This document shows positions 31,628 to 41,129 of a DNA stretch of 64,000 nucleotides, piece after piece; the stretch's first letter is position 1, and each line of letters starts with the position of its first letter. The notes under the pieces are model-generated. The model was not told where the DNA came from. It saw only the letters and a program-made list of their open reading frames with translations, and ran no database searches. The DNA is from Enterobacter cloacae (lineage in GTDB: Bacteria > Pseudomonadota > Gammaproteobacteria > Enterobacterales > Enterobacteriaceae): positions 2,852,001-2,916,000 of the forward strand of contig AP022133.1 of the NCBI GenBank assembly GCA_014169315.1, written 5' to 3'. The position numbers were made by a program, and so were the translations under genes.

Positions 31628-31652
31628 TAAAAAAAACCGCCGAAGCGGTTTT
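31628..31652 (-). terminator. Intercistronic hairpin before gpI
   Basis: Reading leftward: ACCGC-TTC-GGCGGT followed by T8, between the lipoprotein stop region and the gpI start. Confidence 0.65.
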
Positions 31653-31659
31653 ATATGAA

Positions 31660-31986
31660 TCAATTCTGCGCGGCTTTACCGCCAGTACATTGATATTCGA
31701 CTGAGACATTGGACATAATGCAGCTACCAAAGCCATCTGTCTGTCCACACTGGCTTGTTTGTCCGCCAAAAGGTTCTGCACCTTCATATCCCCACGTTTT
31801 ACATTTTTGAGCGGCTAACGATGCAGCCTGATTAAAGTCTACAACTGGTTTTTCAAATTGACCGACTGTATACCCCATTCGTACTGTTCCATCGGCTTTA
31901 CTCCCACCCATTGGAACCATTTCCTTTCGAACCGCGCAGCCAGATAAGATCATTGCAGCTAAAGCTATCAGAACCAACTTTTTCAT
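31660..31986 (-). CDS. YecR-like lipoprotein (moron)
   Basis: 108 residues. Signal peptide MKKLVLIALAAMILSGCAVR with lipobox LSGC (Cys17). The mature part matches YecR-like lipoproteins (VGQFEKPVVDFNQAASLAAQ, CKTWGYEGAEPFGG). It sits between K and I, a common insertion point for this gene in lambdoid prophages, flanked by hairpins and AT-rich DNA, which fits an acquired cargo gene. Role unknown; possibly a surface change of the lysogen. Confidence 0.8.
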   Translation of the reverse strand: MKKLVLIALAAMILSGCAVRKEMVPMGGSKADGTVRMGYTVGQFEKPVVDFNQAASLAAQKCKTWGYEGAEPFGGQTSQCGQTDGFGSCIMSNVSVEYQCTGGKAAQN

Positions 31987-32071
31987 TATTCACTTCCCTT
32001 GTTTACAATCAGAAACATCTTAACATAATAACTTTAGTTGCAACATAAGGAGTATTATTAGGTTTAGCGAA

Positions 32072-32788
32072 TTAAAATATAAAAAAATCCCTATACCGCA
32101 ATAACTTAACTGTTCTTTCTTGCCAGTACCCACCATAAGGCACACGCTGACTCAGATGCCCATGCAGGTGGTGCAGAAGCATGTTGCCCTCAAGCAAAAT
32201 CCCGGCGTGATTCCACTTATTGGCCTGCACCTGCATGATGACCATATCGCCTGGCCGTGGTGCGCCGGTGAACTCCCGAAAACCACACTCATACCAGCAG
32301 TCCTGGTAGAAGTTCTCCGGATAGTTATCTTCCCACCACGGATAATCTACCCGGTAATCGTGCAGCTCGATGTCATGCGTCTGCCGGAAATAACTCATCA
32401 CCAGCCCCCAGCAGTCAAAGTGACCGAGAACAAAGGGACGTTCCAGCAGAGGCAGCTCGCCGCGCGGCTGTATAGTACGTAAATCTCCCTCCGGCCAGCT
32501 CACAATATGCCAGGGTAAAAGCGTTGCATCGCATTGCGCTTTATCCAGTTCGCTCGGCTGCGTCGTTGCATCAGGGTGGCTGTGAGCGATGGCGATCACC
32601 GTCCCCCAGTCCTCAGCAACTGCGTAATCTTCCGGGCAAAGAACAAAATTGTCCTCCGGCGCGGCGGCAAGATTGCGGCACGGGAAATATCGCTCAACGC
32701 GGCTTTTCTGCACCACCACCCCGCAGCACTCACGCGGATATTCCGCAGCGGCGTGAGCCGTGATGGCATCAATGGTTTTCTGGCGCAT
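32072..32788 (-). CDS. K: gpK, tail tip peptidase (MPN + NlpC/P60)
   Basis: 238 residues from ATG 32788, which sits one base past the gpL stop. The N-terminal half is an MPN/JAMM metalloprotease fold (AHSHPDATTQPSELDKAQCD: His-x-His-Pro and Asp ligands). The C-terminal half is an NlpC/P60 cysteine peptidase (FDCWGLVMSYFRQ with Cys, KWNHAGILLEGNM with His). In lambda gpK is required for tail tip assembly and its peptidase helps in cell-wall passage. Confidence 0.92.
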   Translation of the reverse strand: MRQKTIDAITAHAAAEYPRECCGVVVQKSRVERYFPCRNLAAAPEDNFVLCPEDYAVAEDWGTVIAIAHSHPDATTQPSELDKAQCDATLLPWHIVSWPEGDLRTIQPRGELPLLERPFVLGHFDCWGLVMSYFRQTHDIELHDYRVDYPWWEDNYPENFYQDCWYECGFREFTGAPRPGDMVIMQVQANKWNHAGILLEGNMLLHHLHGHLSQRVPYGGYWQERTVKLLRYRDFFIF

Positions 32789-32789
32789 A

Positions 32790-33545
32790 TCAGCTCCTGA
32801 TAAGGGATGTTCCGGGGAAGCCGCCGAACGGCAGCTCGTTGCCGTCTCCATGCCGGAGCTTGCAGGCCGTCAGCGTGCCGTTACATTCGTCGAGCGACGG
32901 ATCATCAACCGGATTATTGTGCTTATCGAAATAGCGCGTGCCGGCATAATCACAACCATCACCGGTACGGTACTTGTTCCGGATGCACCAGGTACACAGC
33001 GAATGCAGCTGGCGCGTCGGAATCATCAGCCCCTGCAGATCCATCGGGCTGGAAAGTGTGAATTCCACAACCTCGTTGTTTTCACTGCTTTTTGCATCGA
33101 TGTAAAAGACCTTCAGCTTTTCCTGAGCGGGATCAGCTGATGGGTTACCCTGGGGAAAATTTCGGGCATCCAGATACCGCGCCAGCGTGTCATGAATACT
33201 GACTTTGGCCTGCAGCAGATCGTCATACGCAAGACAGAGCGCCGTGATGGAGCTGTCCAGGTTGGCCACCGTCAGTTTAGGCTGCGGGCTGGTACCGTCC
33301 GTGGTTGCCTCAATACCTTCAACCTGACACGGCCAGGCTTTGTATTCCTGGCCCTGCCACCAGATAGACTTCGCCGGAAGTTTATTCTCATCCCCGCCAG
33401 CAGCCTCAATTTCTTCAGGTGTGTGCGCGATATTATGTGCGTGGAAACAGAGAACATCCGACATGCCGAATGCCGCGCCATCGACAGAAAAAAGCCGGAC
33501 TTCATTGCCCGGCTCAAGTTTTTGATAATCAGCATGAAGACTCAT
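32790..33545 (-). CDS. L: gpL, minor tail protein with Fe-S site
   Basis: 251 residues. Four cysteines cluster in the C-terminal third: CTWC, GDGC-D, and CNGTLTAC, the set that binds an iron-sulfur cluster in lambda gpL. Part of the tail tip complex connecting gpM to gpI/gpJ. gpM start overlaps the beginning by 4 bases. Confidence 0.92.
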   Translation of the reverse strand: MSLHADYQKLEPGNEVRLFSVDGAAFGMSDVLCFHAHNIAHTPEEIEAAGGDENKLPAKSIWWQGQEYKAWPCQVEGIEATTDGTSPQPKLTVANLDSSITALCLAYDDLLQAKVSIHDTLARYLDARNFPQGNPSADPAQEKLKVFYIDAKSSENNEVVEFTLSSPMDLQGLMIPTRQLHSLCTWCIRNKYRTGDGCDYAGTRYFDKHNNPVDDPSLDECNGTLTACKLRHGDGNELPFGGFPGTSLIRS

Positions 33546-33889
33546 GGTGCAAATGCCTGTTCAAACGTTGCCGTTACGGTTACCACTTTTACGTTTTTAA
33601 CCACCTTTTTGAGGCTGTCAGCCTCAACACGCCACAGCGCCATATCGCCAAACGGTGGAGTGAAAATAAATGACTTCACTTTGTGCCGGCGAAGGAAAGC
33701 ATGAATCTGGTTCGCTGTGTGCGGATCTCCTGAATATGAAAACTCATAGGTAAGCATTTCGTCATTCAGACCTGAACCGCTCACCTGGGCGTATCCATCA
33801 CCAAACTGAGCCTTTCTCACTGTGTCTTTACTGCCGAGGGAGGGTTGACTCGATGCCTTAATGCCCCACGAAAATGTCTCTATCGTCAT
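33542..33889 (-). CDS. M: gpM, minor tail protein
   Basis: 115 residues. FSWGIKASSQPS at the start and VRKAQFGDGYAQVSGSGLND follow lambda gpM, which connects the tape measure end to gpL at the tail tip. ATGA overlap with gpL. Confidence 0.92.
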   Translation of the reverse strand: MTIETFSWGIKASSQPSLGSKDTVRKAQFGDGYAQVSGSGLNDEMLTYEFSYSGDPHTANQIHAFLRRHKVKSFIFTPPFGDMALWRVEADSLKKVVKNVKVVTVTATFEQAFAP

Positions 33890-33894
33890 AACGG

Positions 33895-36411
33895 TTACCT
33901 GCGATTGGTCGCATTCCAGATGAGCCCACCTGGCCGGATTGCCTGAGCGATACCATCATTGACAGATTTGTTAATCACCTGCTGGTACGCCTTACCCAGC
34001 CTGTCACCGTCATTTTGCTGCTGCGCTCCCCCGGAGGCATTCTCGACCGTCACGGGCGCATACACTCTGACACCGAAAGGTGCTGCAGCTGGCCCTGTAC
34101 CATTGCCCCCGACAAGACCGCCAGTGGCGTAGCCTTTCATCATCCCGTAAAGGTTCCTGACGCCAATCCGGCTGGTTGCCTCTTTGGTGAAGACAAATTC
34201 ACCACGGTGAACAACACCTGCAGGCTCATATTTCCCGCCTGAACCGGTAAACCCGCCCCCGGAAAATCCCAACGCTGATGTAGCCGAGCTCACCAGACCT
34301 GACATTGCCTGCTTCATCAGGATTTGCGTCAGCATCGACAATGTTGACCGGGTAAAATCAGCCCAGTTTGCCTTTCCGGTAGTGAGCATATCCGCCATGT
34401 TCTGCCCGATACCATCAAACGTACTGGTGGCAAACGACTTCATCTGGCCATAGGCATCAGCAGCGGAGTCGGCATAGTCGGCCCAGGCTGATTTCGCACC
34501 AGACAGCCAGTCTCCGCGCAGATTATCCTGCTCAGCGTAGTAGTTTTTGAGCGCAGCCAGTTCGTTCTGATAGCCCTGAGCGGTTTCTGATCCACCGGCA
34601 TTCATCCAGCCCTGGCGAAGCTGAGCTTCTTCATTCTGGCGTTGCGCAGCACGACTACTCATTGCCCCGCCGTCCTTCAGCGCACGGGTTTTCTCGCCGA
34701 TCTGTGTAACATATTTCTGGGATGTGTCCTGCAGGCGGTTTAGTCGCTCCTGGGCTACGATCTGATCGCCGAGTTTTGCATTCATCTCCGCGCGGGAAAG
34801 CACCTCGCTTTTGCTGGCCAGCAGGGATTTTTCCTCAGCAGAGAGCGTCCTGGTCTTCGCTGCGGCTTCCAGCACGACAAAGCGGGACTGCTGACGCCAC
34901 AGCTCCTGACGCTGCTGACTGATAGTGTCATTTATCCCCTTATGCTCCTGCAAAGTACGTAACTGCGCCTCCAACTCCATCGTCTGGGCGCTGGCGGTGT
35001 CTGTCGCACGAGCACCGGCAGGTGTTCTGACTGCGGGGGATTTCTTCGGCTTTTTAAGGGTGTCTTCGTACTCTTTTTTCGCAGCAGCAAGGTTGATGTT
35101 GTAGTCAGCCTGGAGGATCCGACCAGCTTTCAGCGCCTTGTTGAGTTCGTTCTGCCTGGCCGTATATTTTTCCAGAGCAGTCTGGCTTTTTGCATAGTTC
35201 GCCTGTGCCTGCGCGGCATACTTCTGACGATCGGATTCCGCTGCCGCCTCACGGGAGGCATTTTCTTCGTTCGCTTTGGCAACTCCCGCCTGCTGCTGTG
35301 CCATGTCAAGCGCCAGCCTGGCCGTTTCGCGGTCATTCCAGAACCGGGCGCGTGCCTCATCATTTACATAATGATCACCCTTACGCAGGTTCCAGATTTC
35401 ATCGGCCTTTTTGAAAGCAGCCTCTGCTTTTGCCACTATCTCTTGAGAGGTATCGGGGCGACCAATATCCAGTGCGGCATCCCACATGGACTTGAATGCG
35501 CGCTTCAGTGTGTCTGCAGCAGACTCAATCGTCCCCATGTTGTCGCGGATAGATTTTGTCTGATCGTTAAATCCGGCAGTAGCAGCCTCGTTTGCTGCCT
35601 GCAGTGCGCCTGCCTCATCACCTGCACGCTGCAGCTGCGCCACATGGGCAATCTGTTCTGCGGTAACATTGTGGAACTGCTGAGCCATCGCGATCAGACC
35701 CGATGTTGGGTCAGTTGCGAGCTTGCCGTAGGCTGCAGCAACCTTCTCCACCGGCACGCCGGATGCATCGGTAAAGCGTGCCACTGCCTGGCTCATAACA
35801 TCAAAGCCAGAACCGGCACGCACACCCGCGTTAATCAGTTCTGTCAGCGCCTCACTGGTCTGGTTGAACGTCAGCCCCGCCGCCTGCCCGTTTCGGGCCA
35901 GTACCAGCATACGGTCGGCAGTCAACCCGGCAGTGTTCCCCGACAATACCAGCGTTTTGTTGAAATCAGACAGTGTGGAAGAGCCCTGGTACCAGGCGTA
36001 AAACAGCGCACCCGTTGCAACGGACAATGCTCCAATGCCAAGCATCATGGGGGAAATTGTCCCCATCAGCGCCCGAAATGTTGGAATAATCCCGCCAAAG
36101 GAATCCTTAACCTGCCCGCCCTGCTGAAGCAGAATCAGCCAGGGGTTCTGGCCGCCCGCCAGCTGCGTCGCCACATCGGTAAACTGCGCCGGAAGCATAC
36201 GCATCGCCTGGCTATACTGACCGACAGAAATACCCGCCTTACGCGCGGCATTCTCCTGGCGGCTGAAGGACTGCTGGATCCGTAAAGCTTCGTCATTCGC
36301 CGCATTGCCGGTCTGTTTTAATTCTTTTTTGACGTAGTTGAGCTGCTCGTTAAATTTCGTCGAGTTAACGTCAAGGTTAACGACCAGATCACCGACTGCC
36401 GTCTGGGCCAT
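33895..36411 (-). CDS. H: gpH, tape-measure protein
   Basis: 838 residues, long helical protein setting tail length and released on infection. Phage tail tape-measure N-domain (VGDLVVNLDVNSTKFNEQLN), hydrophobic segment ~115-135 (GTISPMMLGIGALSVATGAL), long coiled-coil mid region (AEAAFKKADEIWNLRKGDHY onward), C-terminal lambda_tail_C domain with GGKYEPAGVVHRGEFVFTKE. It overlaps the gpT end by 23 bases, as in lambda. Confidence 0.95.
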   Translation of the reverse strand: MAQTAVGDLVVNLDVNSTKFNEQLNYVKKELKQTGNAANDEALRIQQSFSRQENAARKAGISVGQYSQAMRMLPAQFTDVATQLAGGQNPWLILLQQGGQVKDSFGGIIPTFRALMGTISPMMLGIGALSVATGALFYAWYQGSSTLSDFNKTLVLSGNTAGLTADRMLVLARNGQAAGLTFNQTSEALTELINAGVRAGSGFDVMSQAVARFTDASGVPVEKVAAAYGKLATDPTSGLIAMAQQFHNVTAEQIAHVAQLQRAGDEAGALQAANEAATAGFNDQTKSIRDNMGTIESAADTLKRAFKSMWDAALDIGRPDTSQEIVAKAEAAFKKADEIWNLRKGDHYVNDEARARFWNDRETARLALDMAQQQAGVAKANEENASREAAAESDRQKYAAQAQANYAKSQTALEKYTARQNELNKALKAGRILQADYNINLAAAKKEYEDTLKKPKKSPAVRTPAGARATDTASAQTMELEAQLRTLQEHKGINDTISQQRQELWRQQSRFVVLEAAAKTRTLSAEEKSLLASKSEVLSRAEMNAKLGDQIVAQERLNRLQDTSQKYVTQIGEKTRALKDGGAMSSRAAQRQNEEAQLRQGWMNAGGSETAQGYQNELAALKNYYAEQDNLRGDWLSGAKSAWADYADSAADAYGQMKSFATSTFDGIGQNMADMLTTGKANWADFTRSTLSMLTQILMKQAMSGLVSSATSALGFSGGGFTGSGGKYEPAGVVHRGEFVFTKEATSRIGVRNLYGMMKGYATGGLVGGNGTGPAAAPFGVRVYAPVTVENASGGAQQQNDGDRLGKAYQQVINKSVNDGIAQAIRPGGLIWNATNRR

Positions 36412-36709
36412 AGCGCACGCCTCCTGAAATACCTTCAGCCTTCGCCATCAGCGTATCGTCATCCGGATCATCGATGTCGATGGATTCCGGTTCAGGGGAA
36501 AGAATGCTGAAACTGTCCGGGGATAATTCCGGATCGGCAAAAAACAGGGTTGAGATGGAGTAGAGCAGACTGGAGAAATGAGCATCCAGCTGCACATCAT
36601 GAAAGAAGTTGTCCCGGTAGAATATTTTCCAGTCGCCGTATTCTGTTGAAGTCATGCCAGCAAGCATGGCGCGCCAGTCAGGGCGACCGAACTCACGCGC
36701 CAGTTTCAT
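36389..36709 (-). CDS. T: gpT extension, translated only as gpGT by -1 frameshift
   Basis: Open without its own ribosome site. In the -1 frame it continues upstream through GKALASELKFAMKLAREFG to the slip site at 36736-36742, so the protein should be made as a gpG-T fusion. gpGT is a tail assembly chaperone that recruits the tape measure; it is absent from the finished tail. Confidence 0.85.
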   Translation of the reverse strand: MKLAREFGRPDWRAMLAGMTSTEYGDWKIFYRDNFFHDVQLDAHFSSLLYSISTLFFADPELSPDSFSILSPEPESIDIDDPDDDTLMAKAEGISGGVRYGPDGSR

Positions 36710-36717
36710 GGCAAATT

Positions 36718-37137
36718 TCAGCTCACTGGCGAGGGCTTTTCCGCAGTCACGGGTTCTGCAGGCTCATTACGCTCTTCGCCTGGCTCTGCCAGTTCATCAG
36801 CTACAGGCGCAATCATGCCGGACAGGAGTTTTACCTTATATTCTGCTTCGGCAATGAGTTCAGTCGGCCATGACTGCATGACTTCATCCTGAATCTTCGC
36901 GACGTCCGCCGCCGCGTTTCCTCCTGAGCCTTTCAGTGCGTGGTCGTGCCAGAGCGACATCGCCACAAGGTACGCCCCGCTCTTCACGGTGAGTGTAATG
37001 GCCGCCTGAAAATCGCCCTCTTCAACTGCTTCCAGCTGTTTCAGGTATTCGAGGTGTTCAATACGCTGCAGCGCCGACAGCTGGAACAATGTGACACTGC
37101 TGCCATTACTTTCAAGCAGTTCGCTTTTTAGAAACAT
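36718..37137 (-). CDS. G: gpG, tail assembly chaperone
   Basis: 139 residues, matching lambda gpG in size. Mostly helical, with charged C-terminal tail VADELAEPGEERNEPAEPVT. The last codons contain the slip sequence GGAAAAG (lambda GGGAAAG), where a fraction of ribosomes shift -1 into T. G and GT must be made in a fixed ratio in lambda. Ribosome site with GGAG before ATG 37137. Confidence 0.93.
   Translation of the reverse strand: MFLKSELLESNGSSVTLFQLSALQRIEHLEYLKQLEAVEEGDFQAAITLTVKSGAYLVAMSLWHDHALKGSGGNAAADVAKIQDEVMQSWPTELIAEAEYKVKLLSGMIAPVADELAEPGEERNEPAEPVTAEKPSPVS
36736..36742 (-). promoter_or_regulatory. Programmed -1 frameshift slip site (G/T)
   Basis: On the reverse strand GGAAAAG, read in the G frame as GCG GAA AAG, ten codons before the G stop (37137 to 36709 differ by 428 bases, the -1 relation). 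A-site AAG to AAA re-pairs cleanly; the P-site GAA to GGA does not, unlike lambda GGA to GGG. Confidence 0.6.
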
Positions 37138-37172
37138 AATTACTCCGGGGAACGGGGCTCACGCCCCGGTTA

Positions 37173-37910
37173 TCAGGAAACAGTGACTTTGCAGATCGCC
37201 ACAAAGTTACCGTCATTGCTCATGACGATGATTTCGACGGTACCTGCCGCCACGCCGGTGATGGTCAGGGTATTACCGCTGACGGTGACCGTTGCTTTTG
37301 AAGGATCAGAGCTGGCGACACGGAAGGATGTATCCGAAGCACTTGCCGGCAGGACAGATACCGCCAGTTGCGTCGTGGCAGCAACCGCCACAGCTGCGGT
37401 AGATTTATCCAGGCTGATCCCCGTGACGGCAATCGGCGGTGTGCCGCTGTCTTCTGCCAGCGATGGTTTGCCGTTATTGGTAATTTTTACCGTGCGGGTC
37501 ATAACCTCTTTGGATGAAACCGTCTTACCCAGGCTGCTTACCCAGCCCTTAAAGACATCGACAACACCATTCGGATATTTGATTTTATATCCTTTCACGG
37601 TGCCTTCATCGAACCAGATCACCAGGTCCTGCTGACCGGAATCCCCCGGCATCCATGCCAGCGTCAGGTTGGTTTCACCGGCTGATTTCTGCCCCTGCAT
37701 CGTTGATGTCCAGTCGGCATTCTTATCATCGATGTAGGTGTCATCTTCTGATTCAGCGGTCAGTTCACCGGGCTGCAGGTCTTTAATTTTTGCCAGACGC
37801 AACCAGTCAACGTCTGAAAGCGGATTGGCGTAGGGATCGCCGGTTCCGGCGTAAACCCAGAGAGTGGTACCGGCACCTTTTGTCGGTGCCAGCGGATTTG
37901 GTATGGCCAT
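37173..37910 (-). CDS. V: gpV, major tail tube protein
   Basis: 245 residues (lambda 246). N-terminal tube domain (ATKGAG-like opening [34 protein letters not shown]), and C-terminal Ig-like (Big_2) domain from ~158 ([20 protein letters not shown] to KVTVS), which in lambda decorates the tail surface. Hexamers of gpV form the non-contractile tube. Confidence 0.95.
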   Translation of the reverse strand: MAIPNPLAPTKGAGTTLWVYAGTGDPYANPLSDVDWLRLAKIKDLQPGELTAESEDDTYIDDKNADWTSTMQGQKSAGETNLTLAWMPGDSGQQDLVIWFDEGTVKGYKIKYPNGVVDVFKGWVSSLGKTVSSKEVMTRTVKITNNGKPSLAEDSGTPPIAVTGISLDKSTAAVAVAATTQLAVSVLPASASDTSFRVASSDPSKATVTVSGNTLTITGVAAGTVEIIVMSNDGNFVAICKVTVS

Positions 37911-37917
37911 AGGGTCC

Positions 37918-38316
37918 TCACATTTCGTAAGTAATGGAATATTTCAGGTCGGCAGAACTCCACAGCGCCATATCATCATCGCGCTGGTAGTCGTAACCCT
38001 GCTGAACCATTGTGTCGATAAGGGACTCAAGCCCCGGTACCTCTGCAAGAACCGGGTACACTCTCGCCTCCATCCAGTCATCCAGCTCAGAATCAGGTAC
38101 CTGAGCCGCGAGGAAGACTTCGATATGCAGAGTGGCCTGCCAGCTATCGGCATCCAGCTCTTCCCCGGTGTATTCCGCATCGGTCAGGTAGACGGCAACA
38201 GCCGGAAAATCACCCTCTTCGAGCACTGCAGGTCTGCCGTCAAAATAAATGACGTCGGTACCAATCGCGCTTTCCAGCGCGTCAATAATCACCTTGCGGA
38301 TATCGCTGTGTTTCAT
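37918..38316 (-). CDS. U: gpU, tail terminator
   Basis: 132 residues, matching lambda gpU (131). It ends tail tube polymerisation by capping at the length set by gpH. Segment [20 protein letters not shown] then [20 protein letters not shown] is family-like. Its start overlaps the gpZ end by four bases (ATGA-type coupling). Confidence 0.92.
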   Translation of the reverse strand: MKHSDIRKVIIDALESAIGTDVIYFDGRPAVLEEGDFPAVAVYLTDAEYTGEELDADSWQATLHIEVFLAAQVPDSELDDWMEARVYPVLAEVPGLESLIDTMVQQGYDYQRDDDMALWSSADLKYSITYEM

Positions 38317-38867
38317 CGTGTAAGAATTAACCTGAGTTGGTTGGTAAGGGATGCCCGGAGCTCTTTGGGCATATCTGACTCCATGAGCTTCGGCAATTCT
38401 TCTTTAAATGCCGAAGTCAATGGCGCTGCCAGAGGGATGCTGACCACTTCAATGGGGTAACGGGGTTTTGACGTTCGCCTCATGACATGCCAGCGGCCAT
38501 TTTTAAGTTGCTGGATAAAACCGCCCGGAAAACGGAAAGGCCCGATGCGCAGAACGCTGTTAGCCCCTTTCTTGTCCCGTTTTCTGCGGGAAAGTCGCAC
38601 GCTGGCGGTACCGAGTTTTATGGCCGGTAAATTGCCACGGTTAACACGGATAAGCGCACGGGGTTTATTAACCGTCGCACGCTTCACCCTGGCGCGTTGC
38701 TTTACCAGTTTTCGCGGTACGCGGGTGTCTTTTGAGACGACTGCCACACTGCGGCTGACGGCCCGGTTTGCCACGCGGTTAACGGCCTGCGCCGATGCGC
38801 GCGGGACAGCCGTTTTGCTGATGCTGTTAAGGTTTTCTATGGCCTGCTCAAGACCTTTTATTGACAT
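38313..38867 (-). CDS. Z: gpZ, tail completion / joining protein
   Basis: 184 residues (lambda 192), very basic N-terminal half (RVANRAVSRSVAVVSKDTRV, KQRARVKRATVNKPRALIRV). Needed for correct tail-head connection and DNA passage in lambda; located at the tail end of the virion. Standard place between FII and U. Confidence 0.92.
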   Translation of the reverse strand: MSIKGLEQAIENLNSISKTAVPRASAQAVNRVANRAVSRSVAVVSKDTRVPRKLVKQRARVKRATVNKPRALIRVNRGNLPAIKLGTASVRLSRRKRDKKGANSVLRIGPFRFPGGFIQQLKNGRWHVMRRTSKPRYPIEVVSIPLAAPLTSAFKEELPKLMESDMPKELRASLTNQLRLILTR

Positions 38868-38876
38868 AGGCGATCC

Positions 38877-39230
38877 TTAACGACGACGCGTGCCAGCTGG
38901 AGGAGAACCGTTACCCAGCCAGATATGACAGGAGCCACAGTCATCCGGGCCAATACGATCAACCCAGAATGGCCGCCCGTTAATCGTCAGGGTGTCCATA
39001 CGCTGTAACTGTCTGACCGTGGCGGTCTCCACAAACAGGGTAGGACTGGTACCCTCAACACGGATCCCCGCACCGGCATAACCAATGTTTTCTGGATCAT
39101 CGAATACGCCGTTGAGGTTTCCGCCTGATAACACGCCTGATGTTATCTTTATCTCGATGCCCATCACGCCGCGTATAGTGGTATCCGCGCGCGATATGGC
39201 CTCGTCAAAGAGGTTATCGAAATCAGCCAT
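38877..39230 (-). CDS. FII: gpFII, head-tail joining protein
   Basis: 117 residues, same length as lambda gpFII. ADFDNLFDEAISRADTTIRG start and NGRPFWVDRIGPDDCGSCHIW end. It binds the filled head and is the attachment point for the tail. Confidence 0.93.
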   Translation of the reverse strand: MADFDNLFDEAISRADTTIRGVMGIEIKITSGVLSGGNLNGVFDDPENIGYAGAGIRVEGTSPTLFVETATVRQLQRMDTLTINGRPFWVDRIGPDDCGSCHIWLGNGSPPAGTRRR

Positions 39231-39240
39231 GCGGCCCCCG

Positions 39241-39648
39241 TCAGACTTCGCGAGCCAGCCCCTTCTCGATCAGCTCGTCTGCATCCTTTTTGGATACGCG
39301 GATAATCGCACCGGGTTCAACAATCGACACCGATTCGTTCCGCGTGGCATGCAGGGCATCGATATGCAGGGTGGCCAGTGTTTCAACTGATACCAGTTCA
39401 CCGGATGAAGTGGTTGTGGCGATAAGATTGACCGGAATATTTTCGCTTTTATTACCGTCCTCTTCGCTGCCAGTGATTACGGAAGGGTTCAGAACACTAC
39501 CAACCGTCACGGTGTCGTCATCCAGCTCCTCTTCAAGTTCAGCAATACGCATCGTAAGCTCCTGAATAGTGCCGCTGGTGCTGACTTCACGATTTAACTT
39601 CACACCAAGCTCATTAAGACGAGCGATCAGTTTTTCTTTCTCTGTCAT
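39241..39648 (-). CDS. FI: gpFI, DNA packaging accessory protein
   Basis: 135 residues from ATG 39648 (ribosome site TGGAG); the frame from 39684 adds a non-homologous leader. The N-terminus is a coiled coil (LIARLNELGVKLNREVSTSG) and the C-terminus ends DADELIEKGLAREV. In lambda gpFI speeds prohead binding by terminase and is not a structural part of the virion. Confidence 0.9.
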   Translation of the reverse strand: MTEKEKLIARLNELGVKLNREVSTSGTIQELTMRIAELEEELDDDTVTVGSVLNPSVITGSEEDGNKSENIPVNLIATTTSSGELVSVETLATLHIDALHATRNESVSIVEPGAIIRVSKKDADELIEKGLAREV

Positions 39649-39694
39649 GGAAAATACTCCAGAAATGTGGCCCGACAGGGCCACTGGGGGAAAG

Positions 39695-40720
39695 TTATGC
39701 CAGCTTGACGGACACGAACGCGTCCGGGTCTGGCAGGAGCATCAGCGGGGCTGACTGAATCATGGTGAACTCGCGCGCCGGATCACCTGTCTGCACCCAG
39801 TTTTTCGGGTAGCGTGTCGAGGCGTTAATACCTTCGCGCTGGGCATCGGCATCAAGAATGCAGCCATAGGTACGAAGGCCACGGGCCTGGGTGTTCCCCA
39901 GCACCATCGTCAGGTCAGGCAGATAGTTCTTTTTGGCGTCGTTTTCGATGTACTGGCCGGAGTACACCACGATGGCCACATCGCCATACATACCTTTGTA
40001 GGAGACTGCCATGCCGAGGTCTTTCACGGCAGTTTCCAGCTCTGAGCTTGAGCCACGGCGCGTATCCAGCTTCTCCTTGACTGCCTTAAAGGAACGGAAC
40101 AACGCCCAGCCCTTCGGATCGAACACGATGATATTGACCACGCCGCTGGCGTTGAGCGCGTACGCTTCAATGTCATCGGTCGGGTCATACGTTTCTTTGT
40201 CGCGGGTTGACCACGCTGCTGCGCCTGCCTGAGTGATGTTGTTGCCGGCGCTGCGGCTCATATCCACTTCAACCGGCTCAAATGCTTCCCCGGTCATGGT
40301 GTATTTACCGCTGAGGACGGCTGCAACGGCCTGCTTCTCTTCTACCTGCGAAATCGCCAGTTCTTCATCTTTCATGTTCTGAAGGATGATGCGGCGACGG
40401 CGATAGGCAGGGTCTGCCAGGTTCTGTGGATCTTCATCCGGCAGGCGGCGAAGGGTCATCTGCGGGTTAACTTCGTGCTTTGGTTTCACATACCCCGGTG
40501 TGAATTCCGATGTGCTGCCGCCACGGGAGCGGATTACTTTGCCGGATACAATTGGCGAGACGTACAGCGCCATGTTGACCATGCCAGGAATTTGCGACAG
40601 GTAGACCTTCTCTGTATTGAAGGGATAGGTTTCGCGGAAAAAGATGCGCATGAAGAGTGGATCGAATTTGAATTTCTTCTCATTGACCGCCAGCAGCTGA
40701 GCAGTGGTATAAACGGACAT
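39695..40720 (-). CDS. E: gpE, major capsid protein
   Basis: 341 residues from ATG 40720, exactly lambda E length; the extra 9 residues of the longer frame lie within the upstream hairpin. SVYTTAQLLAVNEKKFKFDP start, GWALFRSFKAVKEKLDTRRG mid, LMLLPDPDAFVSVKLA end. HK97-fold shell protein with 415 copies per lambda head. Confidence 0.96.
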   Translation of the reverse strand: MSVYTTAQLLAVNEKKFKFDPLFMRIFFRETYPFNTEKVYLSQIPGMVNMALYVSPIVSGKVIRSRGGSTSEFTPGYVKPKHEVNPQMTLRRLPDEDPQNLADPAYRRRRIILQNMKDEELAISQVEEKQAVAAVLSGKYTMTGEAFEPVEVDMSRSAGNNITQAGAAAWSTRDKETYDPTDDIEAYALNASGVVNIIVFDPKGWALFRSFKAVKEKLDTRRGSSSELETAVKDLGMAVSYKGMYGDVAIVVYSGQYIENDAKKNYLPDLTMVLGNTQARGLRTYGCILDADAQREGINASTRYPKNWVQTGDPAREFTMIQSAPLMLLPDPDAFVSVKLA

Positions 40721-40733
40721 AGATTTTTCCCGT

Positions 40734-40758
40734 AAAAAAAGCCGCATATGCGGCTTTT
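40734..40758 (-). terminator. Intercistronic hairpin between D and E
   Basis: Perfect palindrome GCCGCATATGCGGC flanked by A4 and T7 in the leftward reading, directly before the gpE ribosome site. It could lower read-through or protect the abundant E message 5' end. Confidence 0.7.
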
Positions 40759-40787
40759 ATGAATGATGATGGTTGTAAAAACGTGGA

Positions 40788-41120
40788 TTAAACGATGCTG
40801 ATAGCTGTGCCGGCGAACGCGTTACGCTTGATATTTTCGTCGGTAACCGCTGATGGCCAGAGCACATCTTCAAGGCGGAAAGAACCCGATTTATAAAATG
40901 CCAGCTCTGCACTGTTCTGGTCTGCGGCAACAGCCAGAATGCCCACGGCTGTGCCGGCGTGAGTGCCGTCCCAGATGGTCAGCTTGCCGGAAGTGGCATC
41001 CAGCATGATCGGCGTCATTGCTGGCGTGGATGCCGTCAGTTCGCCAGGACCATACGCGGTGTGCGCCGGGTCGCTGTTACCGAGTGGCTGGTTATGTGTG
41101 AAAACTTCAGTAATTGCCAT
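40788..41120 (-). CDS. D: gpD, head decoration protein
   Basis: 110 residues, exactly lambda D length. It trimerises on the expanded capsid shell and stabilises it against DNA pressure. [20 protein letters not shown] and [20 protein letters not shown] match lambda. ATG 41120 follows AGGCT with moderate ribosome site. Confidence 0.95.
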   Translation of the reverse strand: MAITEVFTHNQPLGNSDPAHTAYGPGELTASTPAMTPIMLDATSGKLTIWDGTHAGTAVGILAVAADQNSAELAFYKSGSFRLEDVLWPSAVTDENIKRNAFAGTAISIV

Positions 41121-41129
41121 GATAGCCTC

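Noticed and set aside
35371..36285. 304-codon rightward frame opposite the tape measure gene
   Set aside because: Cys/His-rich nonsense typical of antisense frames in GC-rich helical genes.
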